Source: Byssovorax sp.
Lineage (GTDB): Bacteria; Myxococcota_A; Polyangia; Polyangiales; Polyangiaceae
Assembly (NCBI GenBank): GCA_025362495.1
Contig: JANYGI010000230.1
Location: 1-49,672 of the forward strand
Reading direction: 5' to 3'
Length of the DNA: 49,672 nucleotides
Shown here: piece after piece, positions 8,197 through 16,047 of the stretch
Layout: each line of letters opens with the position of its first letter
How positions within the stretch are numbered: position 1 is the first letter of the stretch
Program-made: the position numbers and the translations under genes
Notes under the pieces: model-generated
Seen by the model: the letters and a program-made list of their open reading frames with translations, nothing else
Database searches by the model: none
Told to the model about the DNA's origin: nothing

Positions 8197-9978
8197 TCAG
8201 AAGCTGAACTTGCCGCGCGTGAAGACGGTGGAGCCGCCGGCCGCCGGATCGCCGAACTTCGTGTAGTCCTTGCCGAGCTCGATCAGGGCGCCGGCGCCGA
8301 GCTCGAGCCCGTTGCCGAAGTTGTAGTCGAGCTCGGGGAAGATCACGGCCGAGAAGCCCTGGCTCGTGAAGAGACCGTAGTGCTTCTGGGTGCGCTTCTG
8401 CGCGGTGTCGCTCCACTCGTCGATGGTGATCCCGCTCATCGACCACAGCGTGAAGAGCCGCAGGAGCATGGCGTCGTCGAGGAACTTGAAGTCGGCGCCG
8501 ATGACGGCGTAGTCGCCGAGCTTCGGCGCGAGGACCTCGCGCGCGCACTTCGTCCCGTCGCCGATGAGCGTGAGCTGCGGACTGAGCACGCAGCGCGCGC
8601 GGGTCTGGGCGTCGGTGGTCGTCACGCCGCTCTGCCGCACCGAGTAGCCCTCGTGGAGGAAATCGCCGGCGCCGAACTCGTCGGCGAGGCCGTGGACCCA
8701 CTGCACGTTGAGGTACACGTGATCGCCGAACGCGTAGTCGAGGCCCACCGTCCACTTCAGGAACGCCGTCGCGTCGACGACGGCCGGCTGCGGCCCGCCG
8801 GGCTTACCGTTGTTGTCGTAGTCGTACTCGCCCGCGGGCAGCGGGATGGCGACGTTGAGCGCGTCCTGCGTGAGCTGCAGCGTGGTGCGCTGCGGGACGA
8901 TGAGCGCGGCCTCGACGCGGTAGCCGATGCCGTGGATCTTGTCCGAGATCCACTTGAACGGGTTGACCTCGCCCGTCGCGTTGAGCCCATAGACGTGCAT
9001 CTTCGGGTACGCGAGCGACACGTCGGTCTGGAGCACGCCCTTCACGCAGCGGGTCTTGTCGTTCGGATCGCACTGCACGCCGGCCGTCTGCCGGGTGTGG
9101 TTGAGGAACGGCTGCGGGAAATCGGTGCGCCCGTTGTAGTAGCTGAGCGAGACGTCCTGATCGGCGATCGTGCCGGCGATGCGGAAGGCGCCCTGCATGT
9201 TCTCGGGCGTCGGCGGCGGGATGATCGGCGTCGCGGTCGACACGATCGTCGGGAAGCCGATCTGCGCGCTGCCGCTCGTGGCGTTCTCGGCCTCGATCCG
9301 GTGGCGAAACGCCGCGTCGGTGAAGGGCAACCGATCGACGGCGCCGACGCCGAGCGCCGCCGAGTACGGCAAGAGCGCAGGCTTGAAGATCGGCACGAGG
9401 ACGCCGGAGAGCGAGAGGCTCTTCGTCACCCAGTAGTCGAGCTTCACCATGAAGTTCGCCTGCTGGCGCCCGAACAGCAGCGGATCGCGGAGATCGTCGG
9501 CGTTGAGGTTGTTGGTGGGGTTGAACTGATCGGCGACGCCCCAGCTCACGATCTGGTGGCCGATGCGGAGGTCGAGCCCCTTGATGATCAAGTCTTTGCC
9601 CTCGATGTAGAGGGCCTGCGGCTCGAAGCTGAAGGGCTGGATCTTCTGGTAGGTCGAGAGATCACCCAGGCCGTCGAGCTTCCCGGTGACGCCGTTGAGC
9701 ATCAGGTCGACCGAGGCCACGCCGCGGAAGCGCCCGAACGTCGACTTGAGCTGGAGGTTGAAGACGTTCTGGTTGCGCTCGACGCCGGGGGCGAGATCGA
9801 GCTTGTTGTAGAACTCGCCGATGGATTTATCCTCGACGCGGAAACGCAGGTCGGTCTGGATCCGACCCGTCCACTCGAGCTTGAGCTCATCATCGGCCCG
9901 CGCCTCCGCAGGCAGGAAGGAGGAGGCGGCGAGCAGGGAGAACGCGATGAGCGACGCGCGAGCAGACGTGCGGATCAT
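8197..9978 (-). CDS. DUF1302-like outer-membrane beta-barrel protein
   Basis: A 593-residue protein with a Sec signal peptide ending PAEARA before DDELKLEW. The mature part is rich in alternating aromatic and polar strands, as in an outer-membrane barrel. Segments such as LRIGHQIVSWGVADQFNPTN and LDYWVTKSLSLSGVLVPIF fit the DUF1302 family, which is often encoded beside LolA-like and MMPL/RND genes. It probably forms the outer-membrane end of an export or import route for lipids, hopanoids, sterols or hydrophobic compounds. It starts 9 nt after the LolA-like stop and is followed after 35 nt by the alpha-2-macroglobulin, so these are one operon. Family assignment is from motif pattern; a different barrel family is possible. 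Confidence 0.7.
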   Translation of the reverse strand: MIRTSARASLIAFSLLAASSFLPAEARADDELKLEWTGRIQTDLRFRVEDKSIGEFYNKLDLAPGVERNQNVFNLQLKSTFGRFRGVASVDLMLNGVTGKLDGLGDLSTYQKIQPFSFEPQALYIEGKDLIIKGLDLRIGHQIVSWGVADQFNPTNNLNADDLRDPLLFGRQQANFMVKLDYWVTKSLSLSGVLVPIFKPALLPYSAALGVGAVDRLPFTDAAFRHRIEAENATSGSAQIGFPTIVSTATPIIPPPTPENMQGAFRIAGTIADQDVSLSYYNGRTDFPQPFLNHTRQTAGVQCDPNDKTRCVKGVLQTDVSLAYPKMHVYGLNATGEVNPFKWISDKIHGIGYRVEAALIVPQRTTLQLTQDALNVAIPLPAGEYDYDNNGKPGGPQPAVVDATAFLKWTVGLDYAFGDHVYLNVQWVHGLADEFGAGDFLHEGYSVRQSGVTTTDAQTRARCVLSPQLTLIGDGTKCAREVLAPKLGDYAVIGADFKFLDDAMLLRLFTLWSMSGITIDEWSDTAQKRTQKHYGLFTSQGFSAVIFPELDYNFGNGLELGAGALIELGKDYTKFGDPAAGGSTVFTRGKFSF

Positions 9979-9987
9979 CCCGCGCTT

Positions 9988-10743
9988 TTACTCCCCCAGA
10001 GCGCGCTTTGAAAAGAGGTCGTCGGACATCTCTTCATTCACTTTCCACTTCGTGCGGATCATCTTGGTCGAAGCGCCGCCCTTGGTGTTGTCGACCATCT
10101 TGAGCTCGGAGGGGACACACACGTTGCCTTCGCAGGTGTAGCCGGTCCGCGTCTCCGTCTTCACGTTGGTGCCGGCCGCGTTGAAGTACTTGATCTCGCT
10201 CGGCAGCATCTTCTCTTTGCCGACGGTGATCTCCATCTTCGCGTACGGAGTCGTCTGGCCGGCCTTCGGCGTCACGACGAGGTGGTACTCCGTCGGCGTC
10301 TCCGACCCGATCTTCGCCTCGTACGTGGCGTTGTAGGCCTGCGACGCGAGGTCGTCCTGGCTGAAGGTCATGCCCATGAAGCCCTGGTCCGAGACCGAGC
10401 TGGCGATGCGGCGGACCTTCCCGAACGCCGGGAGGAACACGTACATCTGGGTGGGCGACATGATCAGGATCTTGGTGCCCTTCATGTCGGCGGGCGCGGT
10501 GAACTCGGTGAAGCGCTTGTCGCCCTTCAGCCGCACCTGGAGGCCGAGCTTGCGCTCGCCTTTGCCCGGCTCCTGGTTGATGACGTCGTACTCGAAGTAC
10601 TGCGTCTTGGCGCGGTTGAGGGCGCCATCCATCGCGGTCAGGACCTTGTCGCCGGGGGCGTCGGCGCGAGCACTGGTCCCGTGGGTCATCAAGGCCAGGG
10701 CGGACGCTGCCAGGAGGAGCCCACTTCGGAACGATCTCGTCAT
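9988..10743 (-). CDS. LolA-like outer membrane lipoprotein-sorting protein
   Basis: A 251-residue periplasmic protein with a signal peptide (MTRSFRSGLLLAASALALM, cut near TSARA). The mature part is a LolA/LppX-type half-barrel: FTEFTAPADMKGTKILIMSP, MYVFLPAFGKVRRIASS, FMGMTFSQDDL and a C-terminal MIRTKWKVNEEMSDDLFSKR are typical of the group annotated as outer membrane lipoprotein-sorting proteins that accompany MMPL exporters. They are thought to carry a lipid between membranes. I use the ATG at 10743, which has GAGG about nine bases upstream, rather than a GTG 21 bases earlier. It sits between the MMPL exporter (118 nt gap) and the DUF1302-like barrel (9 nt gap). Confidence 0.85.
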   Translation of the reverse strand: MTRSFRSGLLLAASALALMTHGTSARADAPGDKVLTAMDGALNRAKTQYFEYDVINQEPGKGERKLGLQVRLKGDKRFTEFTAPADMKGTKILIMSPTQMYVFLPAFGKVRRIASSVSDQGFMGMTFSQDDLASQAYNATYEAKIGSETPTEYHLVVTPKAGQTTPYAKMEITVGKEKMLPSEIKYFNAAGTNVKTETRTGYTCEGNVCVPSELKMVDNTKGGASTKMIRTKWKVNEEMSDDLFSKRALGE

Positions 10744-10861
10744 CTTGAACCTCGCTTGCGGCACGCGGCGAGCGCGCGCGGACGATGAGCCTTTACCACG
10801 AGGAGCAGAGTATTTGATCCACGCTGCTGCTCGTTTCGACGCCCGACGTTGCTGACAGTTG

Positions 10862-13747
10862 TCAGTCGGCGGTGATGTCGGGCGTCGCTTCGGGCGCGTC
10901 GGACGAGGTGAGTACCGGCTCTATTCTACCGAGTGGTGTCGGCGTGACATAACTCCTCCGCCGCGCGAGGACGGGGAGCGCCACGAACGTCGCGAGAGCC
11001 GCCGTGAGCATCGCGGCCGCGGTGAGGCCACCGACGCTTTGCAGGGGCTTGGCCTCTCCGCGCGTCAGCACGAGGAAGCCGGCGCACACCATCAGCGCGT
11101 TCGTCGCGATCGCGGGGCCGCTCGTCGCCGCGGCGGCCGCGGCCGCGCGCACGGGATCGTCGCCGCCGTCGGGCGCGCGCCACGCCGCGAGGAGGTGTGC
11201 CGCGTAGTTCACGCCCGCGCCGGTGATCAGGCTGGCGAGCATCGAGGTCCCGATCTCGAGAGGGATCCCGAGCGCGCCCATCGCCCCGTACACGAGCAAG
11301 AGCGTGAGCAGCACCGGGCTGGCCGCGAGCAGGCCACTCGGGATCGAGCGATAGATCACCGACATCAGCGCGACGACGAGGACCAGCGCGAAGACGATGC
11401 TCTTCTCCTGATTGACGGCGACGCTCTGCGAGAGGCCGCGGTTCATGACCGGGAGGCCCGTGACCTGGACGCCGATGCGCGGGCCGTCCGGCGCTGCGCC
11501 CGCCGCGACCGGGAGGAGCGCCGTCGGCGCGTCGAGATCCATCAGCGTGCTGCCGACGGCCGAGACGAAGCGCGCGCCTTTCGCGCCCGCGGGCAGCGTG
11601 AGGTGGGCCGCCGCGACGAGGCGCTTGGCCCCCGAGGTGGCCGCCTCGTGCGCGAGGATCCCCTGGAGAGGGCGCGCCACCGACGACACCAGATCGATCA
11701 CCAGCGCGTCCGACGCGGGGCGATCGAGGGCCTTCCCGAGGGCCACGGCGATCGCGTCCTTCGTGGGGCGCGCGCCGATCGCGGCGAGGCTCGACGCGAC
11801 CTTCCGCGCGGCGTCGGCCGGCGTCTTCGGCAGATCGCCGATGAACTCTTCCGAGCGCAGATAGGCGAGGATCGCCGCCTCGGCGCCGGTGGTCTCGACC
11901 GCGCCCGAGGCCTCGAGGTGCCTCTTCACGGCGTCGATCTCGGCCGCGCCCACCGGCACGCCGTCGCGCCGCGCGAGCGCTGCGATGCGCGTCGCCACCA
12001 TCGCGCGGAGGCGCGTCGTGGCCTCGGCGTTGCGCGGTCCGGTCGCGTCGACGATCTCGTAGCGATCGATCGGGCGCGCCTTCACGAGCTGCTCGACCTG
12101 CGCGAGCAGCGCCTCGAGCTCCTCGATCTTCTCCGCGTCGACCTTGATGTGGATCAGGGCGTGGCGCCGATCGTCGGACATCAGCTGCGAGACGGCGCGC
12201 TTGCCTTCGAGGAAGCCGAAGAGCAGCTTGGCCTGCGCCGCGGTGTCGGGCACGCGGGCCGAGCCTTCCATCGCCTCGTCGATCGTCGCCACGATCTCCG
12301 ACACGTTGTTCGTCGACGTCACGTGCGGCAAAAGCGCGACGCTGTCGGCGAGGCCGCGCACCTCGCGCAGCACGCCGGGCTCGGTGAGATCGCCCTCGAC
12401 CTCGAGCTGGAAGAACTGCGCGCCGCCGAAGTGATCGCGGAGGAAGGCCTCGGCCTGATCGGGCGGGCTGCCCTTGCTGTAGAACGCGGCGTTGTCCATC
12501 CGCGCCTGGACCTTCGTCACGCCGTATGCGCCCGCGAGCGCGAGCGCCGCGAGGGCCACGCCGACCGGCACCCGATGCTGCGCGACGGTGGTCGTGAGCC
12601 TGACGAGGATCGCGCGGAGCACGCCGTCCGTGGGCGCCCGACCCTTGAGCCCCACGAGGCGGATCACGGCCGGGATGAACGTGAGCGAGAGCGTGAGCCC
12701 CACGAGCAGCCCGAAGGCCGTGAAGAGCCCGAAGGTGCGCATCGGCGCGATGTTCATCACCAGCAGCGAGAGCAGCGCCGCGACCGAGGTGACGCCGCCC
12801 GCGAGCACCGTGGGACCGACCGAGACCAGCGTGCGCACCAGGCCCTCATCGCTGCCGTGCGCGTGCGCCAGCGCGTAGTACCGCAGCAGGATCGGCACGG
12901 CGAACGCGCTGCCGAGCGCGAAGAGCACCACCGGCATCGATCCCATCACCACGTTCGCCGTGACGCCGAGCGCGCCCATCAGGCCGAAGGTGAAGACGAT
13001 CGAGAGGCCCGTGGACGCGAGCGCCAGGGCCGTCCCGATCACGTCGCGGAACGCGAGGAAGGTGATCAGCAGGATGATCCCCGAGGCCCACGGCGCGAGC
13101 GTCCGGATGTCGTGCTGCGAGACGTCGTAGATGTAGCCGGAGATGAACGGCGTCCCGCCCCAGTACTTCGCCTCGCTCGGGAAGCCTTCCGTCACCACGC
13201 TGCGGACGCGCGCGGCGACGACCTTGGCGTCGGCTCCGAAGGCCGGGAAGCCGTAGATCAGCACCGCTTGCCCGTCCTCGGCGATCAGGTTGCCCACCAC
13301 CTGCGGGCGCGACATCACCTTCTCGCGCAGGGCGGCGCGCGCGGCCTCGTCGACCGGCGGATCGGCCGGGATCAAGTAGCCGGTCGAGATGCCGCCCTTG
13401 TCGGGATCGGCGACGAAGTCGTCGATGTTGGCGAGGCTCATCCCGTAGGCCACGCCCTCGGTCTGGTTGAGCTTCTTCGTCACGAGCTGGAGGCGATGGA
13501 GGAACTCGGGCGCGAACGGGTCCTTGGTCTGGATGCCGACGAGCGCGGTCTCGAGGCCGCCGAAGCGCCGGTTCACGTCGTAGAAGACGCGCACGTCGGC
13601 GTTGTCGCGCGGCAGGAACGCCAGCAGATCGTCGTCCTGCTTCACGCTGCGCGCGAAGAAGACGCTCGCGGCCGCGAGGACGAGCACCACGGCGACGACG
13701 CCCCAGGCGATTGACTTCTGGACGAGGAGTCGAGCGAATTTTTCCAT
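10862..13747 (-). CDS. MMPL/RND-family exporter
   Basis: A 961-residue inner-membrane protein with the doubled RND layout: helix 1 at about 14-34, a periplasmic loop to about 225, five helices at 227-370, helix 7 near 395-415, a long second loop (about 415-745, with coiled-coil and extra helical segments), and five helices at 745-930. RND/MMPL members use proton-motive force to export lipids or hydrophobic molecules. The fourth helix of each half normally holds an Asp for proton relay (G-x-D-Y). Here the matching segments read LFALGSAFAVPILLRYY and GAGVNYAAHLLAAW, with Ala and Asn in place of Asp. It heads the operon with the LolA-like, DUF1302-like and alpha-2-macroglobulin genes. No strong ribosome-binding site is visible. 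Confidence 0.87.
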   Translation of the reverse strand: MEKFARLLVQKSIAWGVVAVVLVLAAASVFFARSVKQDDDLLAFLPRDNADVRVFYDVNRRFGGLETALVGIQTKDPFAPEFLHRLQLVTKKLNQTEGVAYGMSLANIDDFVADPDKGGISTGYLIPADPPVDEAARAALREKVMSRPQVVGNLIAEDGQAVLIYGFPAFGADAKVVAARVRSVVTEGFPSEAKYWGGTPFISGYIYDVSQHDIRTLAPWASGIILLITFLAFRDVIGTALALASTGLSIVFTFGLMGALGVTANVVMGSMPVVLFALGSAFAVPILLRYYALAHAHGSDEGLVRTLVSVGPTVLAGGVTSVAALLSLLVMNIAPMRTFGLFTAFGLLVGLTLSLTFIPAVIRLVGLKGRAPTDGVLRAILVRLTTTVAQHRVPVGVALAALALAGAYGVTKVQARMDNAAFYSKGSPPDQAEAFLRDHFGGAQFFQLEVEGDLTEPGVLREVRGLADSVALLPHVTSTNNVSEIVATIDEAMEGSARVPDTAAQAKLLFGFLEGKRAVSQLMSDDRRHALIHIKVDAEKIEELEALLAQVEQLVKARPIDRYEIVDATGPRNAEATTRLRAMVATRIAALARRDGVPVGAAEIDAVKRHLEASGAVETTGAEAAILAYLRSEEFIGDLPKTPADAARKVASSLAAIGARPTKDAIAVALGKALDRPASDALVIDLVSSVARPLQGILAHEAATSGAKRLVAAAHLTLPAGAKGARFVSAVGSTLMDLDAPTALLPVAAGAAPDGPRIGVQVTGLPVMNRGLSQSVAVNQEKSIVFALVLVVALMSVIYRSIPSGLLAASPVLLTLLLVYGAMGALGIPLEIGTSMLASLITGAGVNYAAHLLAAWRAPDGGDDPVRAAAAAAATSGPAIATNALMVCAGFLVLTRGEAKPLQSVGGLTAAAMLTAALATFVALPVLARRRSYVTPTPLGRIEPVLTSSDAPEATPDITAD

Positions 13748-13810
13748 GGCGGGGCGGGCTCGGCGAAGGGGCGGTCGGATCGATCCGGCGAGGTGTGGCG
13801 CGGGAGCGGC

Positions 13811-13842
13811 GTATGAAAGCCCTTGGCCGTCCGAGCTGTCAA
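13811..13842 (-). promoter_or_regulatory. candidate promoter for the MMPL operon
   Basis: On the minus strand a perfect TTGACA (13837-13842) is followed after about 19-20 nt by TTCATA/TCATAC (13812-13818). A consensus -35 box is rare in DNA of this composition and lies about 90 nt upstream of the exporter start. The spacing is longer than ideal. Confidence 0.4.
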
Positions 13843-13881
13843 CGCATGGCGATCGTGGCGCGGTCAGCCTAGGCTCCGCGG

Positions 13882-14379
13882 ATGCGATGCTCCCTTCGCG
13901 CTCGAACCTCGCTCCTCCTCGCGCTCGCCGCGCTCGGCGTGACCAGCGTCGGCTGCTCCAGCGCGTCGCTCGCGCCCGCCGATTTCGCGGCCCGCGCGGC
14001 CGCCGACGCCGCAGCGCAGCTCAAGGGAAGCTGGACGCTCCAGAGCTTCCGGCCCGAGGTGTCGCTCGAGCCCGTGCTCCAGGCGATGCTCGATTTCCAG
14101 TTCGGCAGGCTCACCGCCGTCTTCGATGGCCAGCGCATGGTCGCCGACTCGGTCGGCATCCACGTCGATCGCGCCTACCAGATCAGCGAGGCCAAGGGCG
14201 ATCAGTTCAAGATGACGAGCTTCGACGACAAGGGCGTTCCTTACGAAGCCATCTGCAGCTTCAACGACGGCAAGCTGATGGTGCACTCGACCACGGATCC
14301 GTGGCGCGGCTTCGCGACGCTCACCCGCAGCGTCCCCGCGCTGCCCGCGCTGCCCGCGCTGCCCGCGCCCGCTCGCTAG
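13882..14379 (+). CDS. small lipoprotein, unknown function
   Basis: A 165-residue protein. Residues 1-25 form a lipoprotein signal ending T-S-V-G-C-S-S. The mature part begins with an Ala-rich helix and continues LKGSWTLQSFRPEVSLEPVL, then a small beta-rich domain with RLTAVFDGQRMVADSVG and AICSFNDGKLMVHSTTDPW, a lipocalin-like pattern. The C terminus is three LPA repeats encoded by a 9-bp tandem repeat. It is divergent from the MMPL operon, with 134 nt between start codons. I do not recognise the family; an envelope location is likely. Confidence 0.7.
   Translation: MRCSLRARTSLLLALAALGVTSVGCSSASLAPADFAARAAADAAAQLKGSWTLQSFRPEVSLEPVLQAMLDFQFGRLTAVFDGQRMVADSVGIHVDRAYQISEAKGDQFKMTSFDDKGVPYEAICSFNDGKLMVHSTTDPWRGFATLTRSVPALPALPALPAPAR
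14341..14367 (+). repeat. three perfect copies of a 9-bp tandem repeat
   Basis: CTGCCCGCG occurs three times in a row in frame and encodes L-P-A three times near the lipoprotein's C terminus. Copy number could vary by slippage without breaking the frame. Confidence 0.85.
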
Positions 14380-14391
14380 CCTGACTGTCAA

Positions 14392-14422
14392 TCTGGCAGC
14401 ATCGGACTCCCCCGCTGCCGGA
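14392..14422 (+). terminator. possible terminator hairpin after the small lipoprotein
   Basis: TCTGGCAGC and GCTGCCGGA can pair over nine positions (one G-U) across a 13-nt loop, 13 nt after the stop codon. Only a weak TT follows, so factor-independent termination is uncertain. Confidence 0.3.
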
Positions 14423-14511
14423 TTGCCTGCGAGCCCGGGTCGGCCGGCGCAGATCCCCCGCAATTCGCGGCATCGCTCGGTGGCATCGCTCTTGATAGGC
14501 GATGGGCCATC

Positions 14512-15261
14512 ATGGTTTTCCCGTACCGATCTCCTCCTTCCGCCGAGCCGGAGCCTGTCCCTGTCCGCTCGAAGACGCTCGACCGCTGGGTCCGCGCCGT
14601 CTCCGCAGCGGCCGTGCTCTTCCTCGCCATGGCCACCGCCCTGATGTTCACGCTGGCGCGCGACATCGCCGAGAACAGCGCGCGGACTCGCGATCTAGCG
14701 GCGATGCGCCTGGCGCAGTCCGCCTCGCACGAGGCCACCATCCAGCGCCATGGGCCGCCCCCGCCGCCTCGTTGCGCGGCGCCGCCCCGCGACGAGCCCG
14801 CGCCGGCGCTCGTCTTTCTGTCGCCGCTCGGGCTCTCCTCGCTCGGGGCCACGACGCACGATCCCCGGGTGCTCCTCGGCCGCGCCGCGCGGCTCCGCGC
14901 CGAGGGCGCCGATCTCACGCTCACCCGGACGCAGCTGCCGACGTCGCTCGATCGCGCGATCGAAGAGGCCTTTGCGCCCCACGCCCGGATCGCCACCCGC
15001 TTCGCCGTGGGCGGCATCGAGATCAAGAGTCTACCCCCGGGCTCGACGGCGGCGCTCCTCGGCCTCCAGGCCGGCGACGTGATCACCGCGGTCAACGGTC
15101 ATGCGTTGATCAAGCCCGAGTCGGCCCTCGCCGTCTACGCCAGCGCGCAGGCGACCCGGATCGTGGTGCTCGAGGTGATCCGCGACGAGCACCGGATCGT
15201 GCTCGAGGTGCGCTTCCAGCCCCCCGCGCCGAGGCCTCAGACTGGCAATCACGGCCCCTGA
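14512..15261 (+). CDS. membrane-anchored PDZ protein, GspC-like
   Basis: A 249-residue protein with a short Pro-rich cytoplasmic N terminus, one membrane helix at about residues 27-48, a periplasmic Ala/Pro-rich linker and a C-terminal PDZ domain (about 165-245). The PDZ part reads SLPPGSTAALLGLQAGDVI, then AVNGHALIKPESALAVYASA and a final strand pair around LEVIRDEHRIVLEV. This order (anchor, middle domain, PDZ) and the PDZ wording match GspC, the type II secretion component joining the inner-membrane platform to the secretin. No other secretion gene is near, so it may be a stray GspC paralogue or a separate PDZ protein. No strong ribosome-binding site is seen. Its last 13 bases overlap the convergent lipoprotein gene. 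Confidence 0.7.
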   Translation: MVFPYRSPPSAEPEPVPVRSKTLDRWVRAVSAAAVLFLAMATALMFTLARDIAENSARTRDLAAMRLAQSASHEATIQRHGPPPPPRCAAPPRDEPAPALVFLSPLGLSSLGATTHDPRVLLGRAARLRAEGADLTLTRTQLPTSLDRAIEEAFAPHARIATRFAVGGIEIKSLPPGSTAALLGLQAGDVITAVNGHALIKPESALAVYASAQATRIVVLEVIRDEHRIVLEVRFQPPAPRPQTGNHGP

Positions 15262-15890
15262 TAGTCGGTGACGGCGCCGTTGCATTCACCGCTCATCTTG
15301 AACGTGCCGGTCGCCTTGTTGCCCGCGCCCAGGTTCGGCGTGGGCGCCATGACGACGTCATGCAGGCCGAAGGTGACGCTCCGGTAGCCCGAGATCACGC
15401 CAGGCTTGACCGAGTCCGCCGTCATCTTACCGCCGGGGGCGGCTCTCCAGTCCATCTCCCCCGTCATGGCTCCTGTGTTGTTGATCGTCAGCAGCCGTAT
15501 CGCGCCCTTGTCGTCGAGGGAGTACGTCATTCCCTGGGCCAGCGCGGGGCCGCTGACCCCGATGTTGAGCAGCCGGATCTCGCTCGCCGTCGAGGCGCTC
15601 CCGGCGAAGCCGTACGCGAAGGGGCGCCCTTCCGGGTGCTTTTCGGCGCCCTGGGCGTGGGCTGCGGTGAACTGCATGATGGAGATGCTGGAGCCGGTGG
15701 CGTCGGAGATCGTGAGCTAGCAATCCATCGTGACTGGCACCGATCCGCCGGCGCCCGCGGTCGAGGAAGCGCTGGTGCTGCTCGTGGTCGAGCCGCCGCC
15801 GCCCGAGGTGGAGGTCGTGGGATCGGAGCCGCTGCATGCAACACAGAACAGGAGAACGACTGTCGACGCGCGAACGAAGAAGATGGACAT
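15249..15890 (-). pseudogene. lipoprotein gene interrupted by an in-frame TAG
   Basis: Reading from an ATG at 15890 with GAGGAG nine bases upstream gives MSIFFVRASTVVLLFCVACS, a lipoprotein signal, then a Ser/Thr/Gly stalk (about residues 21-50) and VPVTMDC. Codon 58 (15719-15717) is TAG. The same frame continues at once with LTISDATGSSISI, then MQFTAAHAQGAEKHPEGRPF, GYRSVTFGLHDVV and FKMSGECNGAVTDYQGP, ending at 15249: 213 codons in all. A frame starting at the internal ATG at 15677 would have no signal peptide. Signal, stalk and domain in one frame show that this was one lipoprotein gene. It is a nonsense mutation, a sequencing error or, less likely, a readthrough site. Cys just before the stop and Cys in SGECNG could pair in the intact protein. 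The function of the domain is unknown. Confidence 0.75.
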
Positions 15891-16047
15891 GATGATGAGC
15901 TCCTCGATGACGGGTGGCGAGGCCGACGGACGAGCAAACCAGAGGCGAGCGCTCGGGCGCGAAATCGAGGGTTTGCGCGTGATTCGAGGGCCGCTGGTCA
16001 GGAAGCTCTGACCGGCTGTCCGAGCGCCGTCAGAGAAACCTGATCGG

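Noticed and set aside
8162-8755. Upstream extension of the alpha-2-macroglobulin frame
   Set aside because: The extra 198 codons run through the DUF1302-like gene, are Arg-rich, and would bury the clear signal peptide that begins at 8161.
10859-13714. 951-codon open frame on the plus strand
   Set aside because: Exact antisense of the MMPL exporter; composition is charged and lacks any membrane helix or domain.
15427-15837. Alternative 136-codon frame over the TAG-interrupted lipoprotein gene
   Set aside because: It is His/Arg-rich with no signal peptide, while the chosen frame has a ribosome-binding site, signal, stalk and domain.
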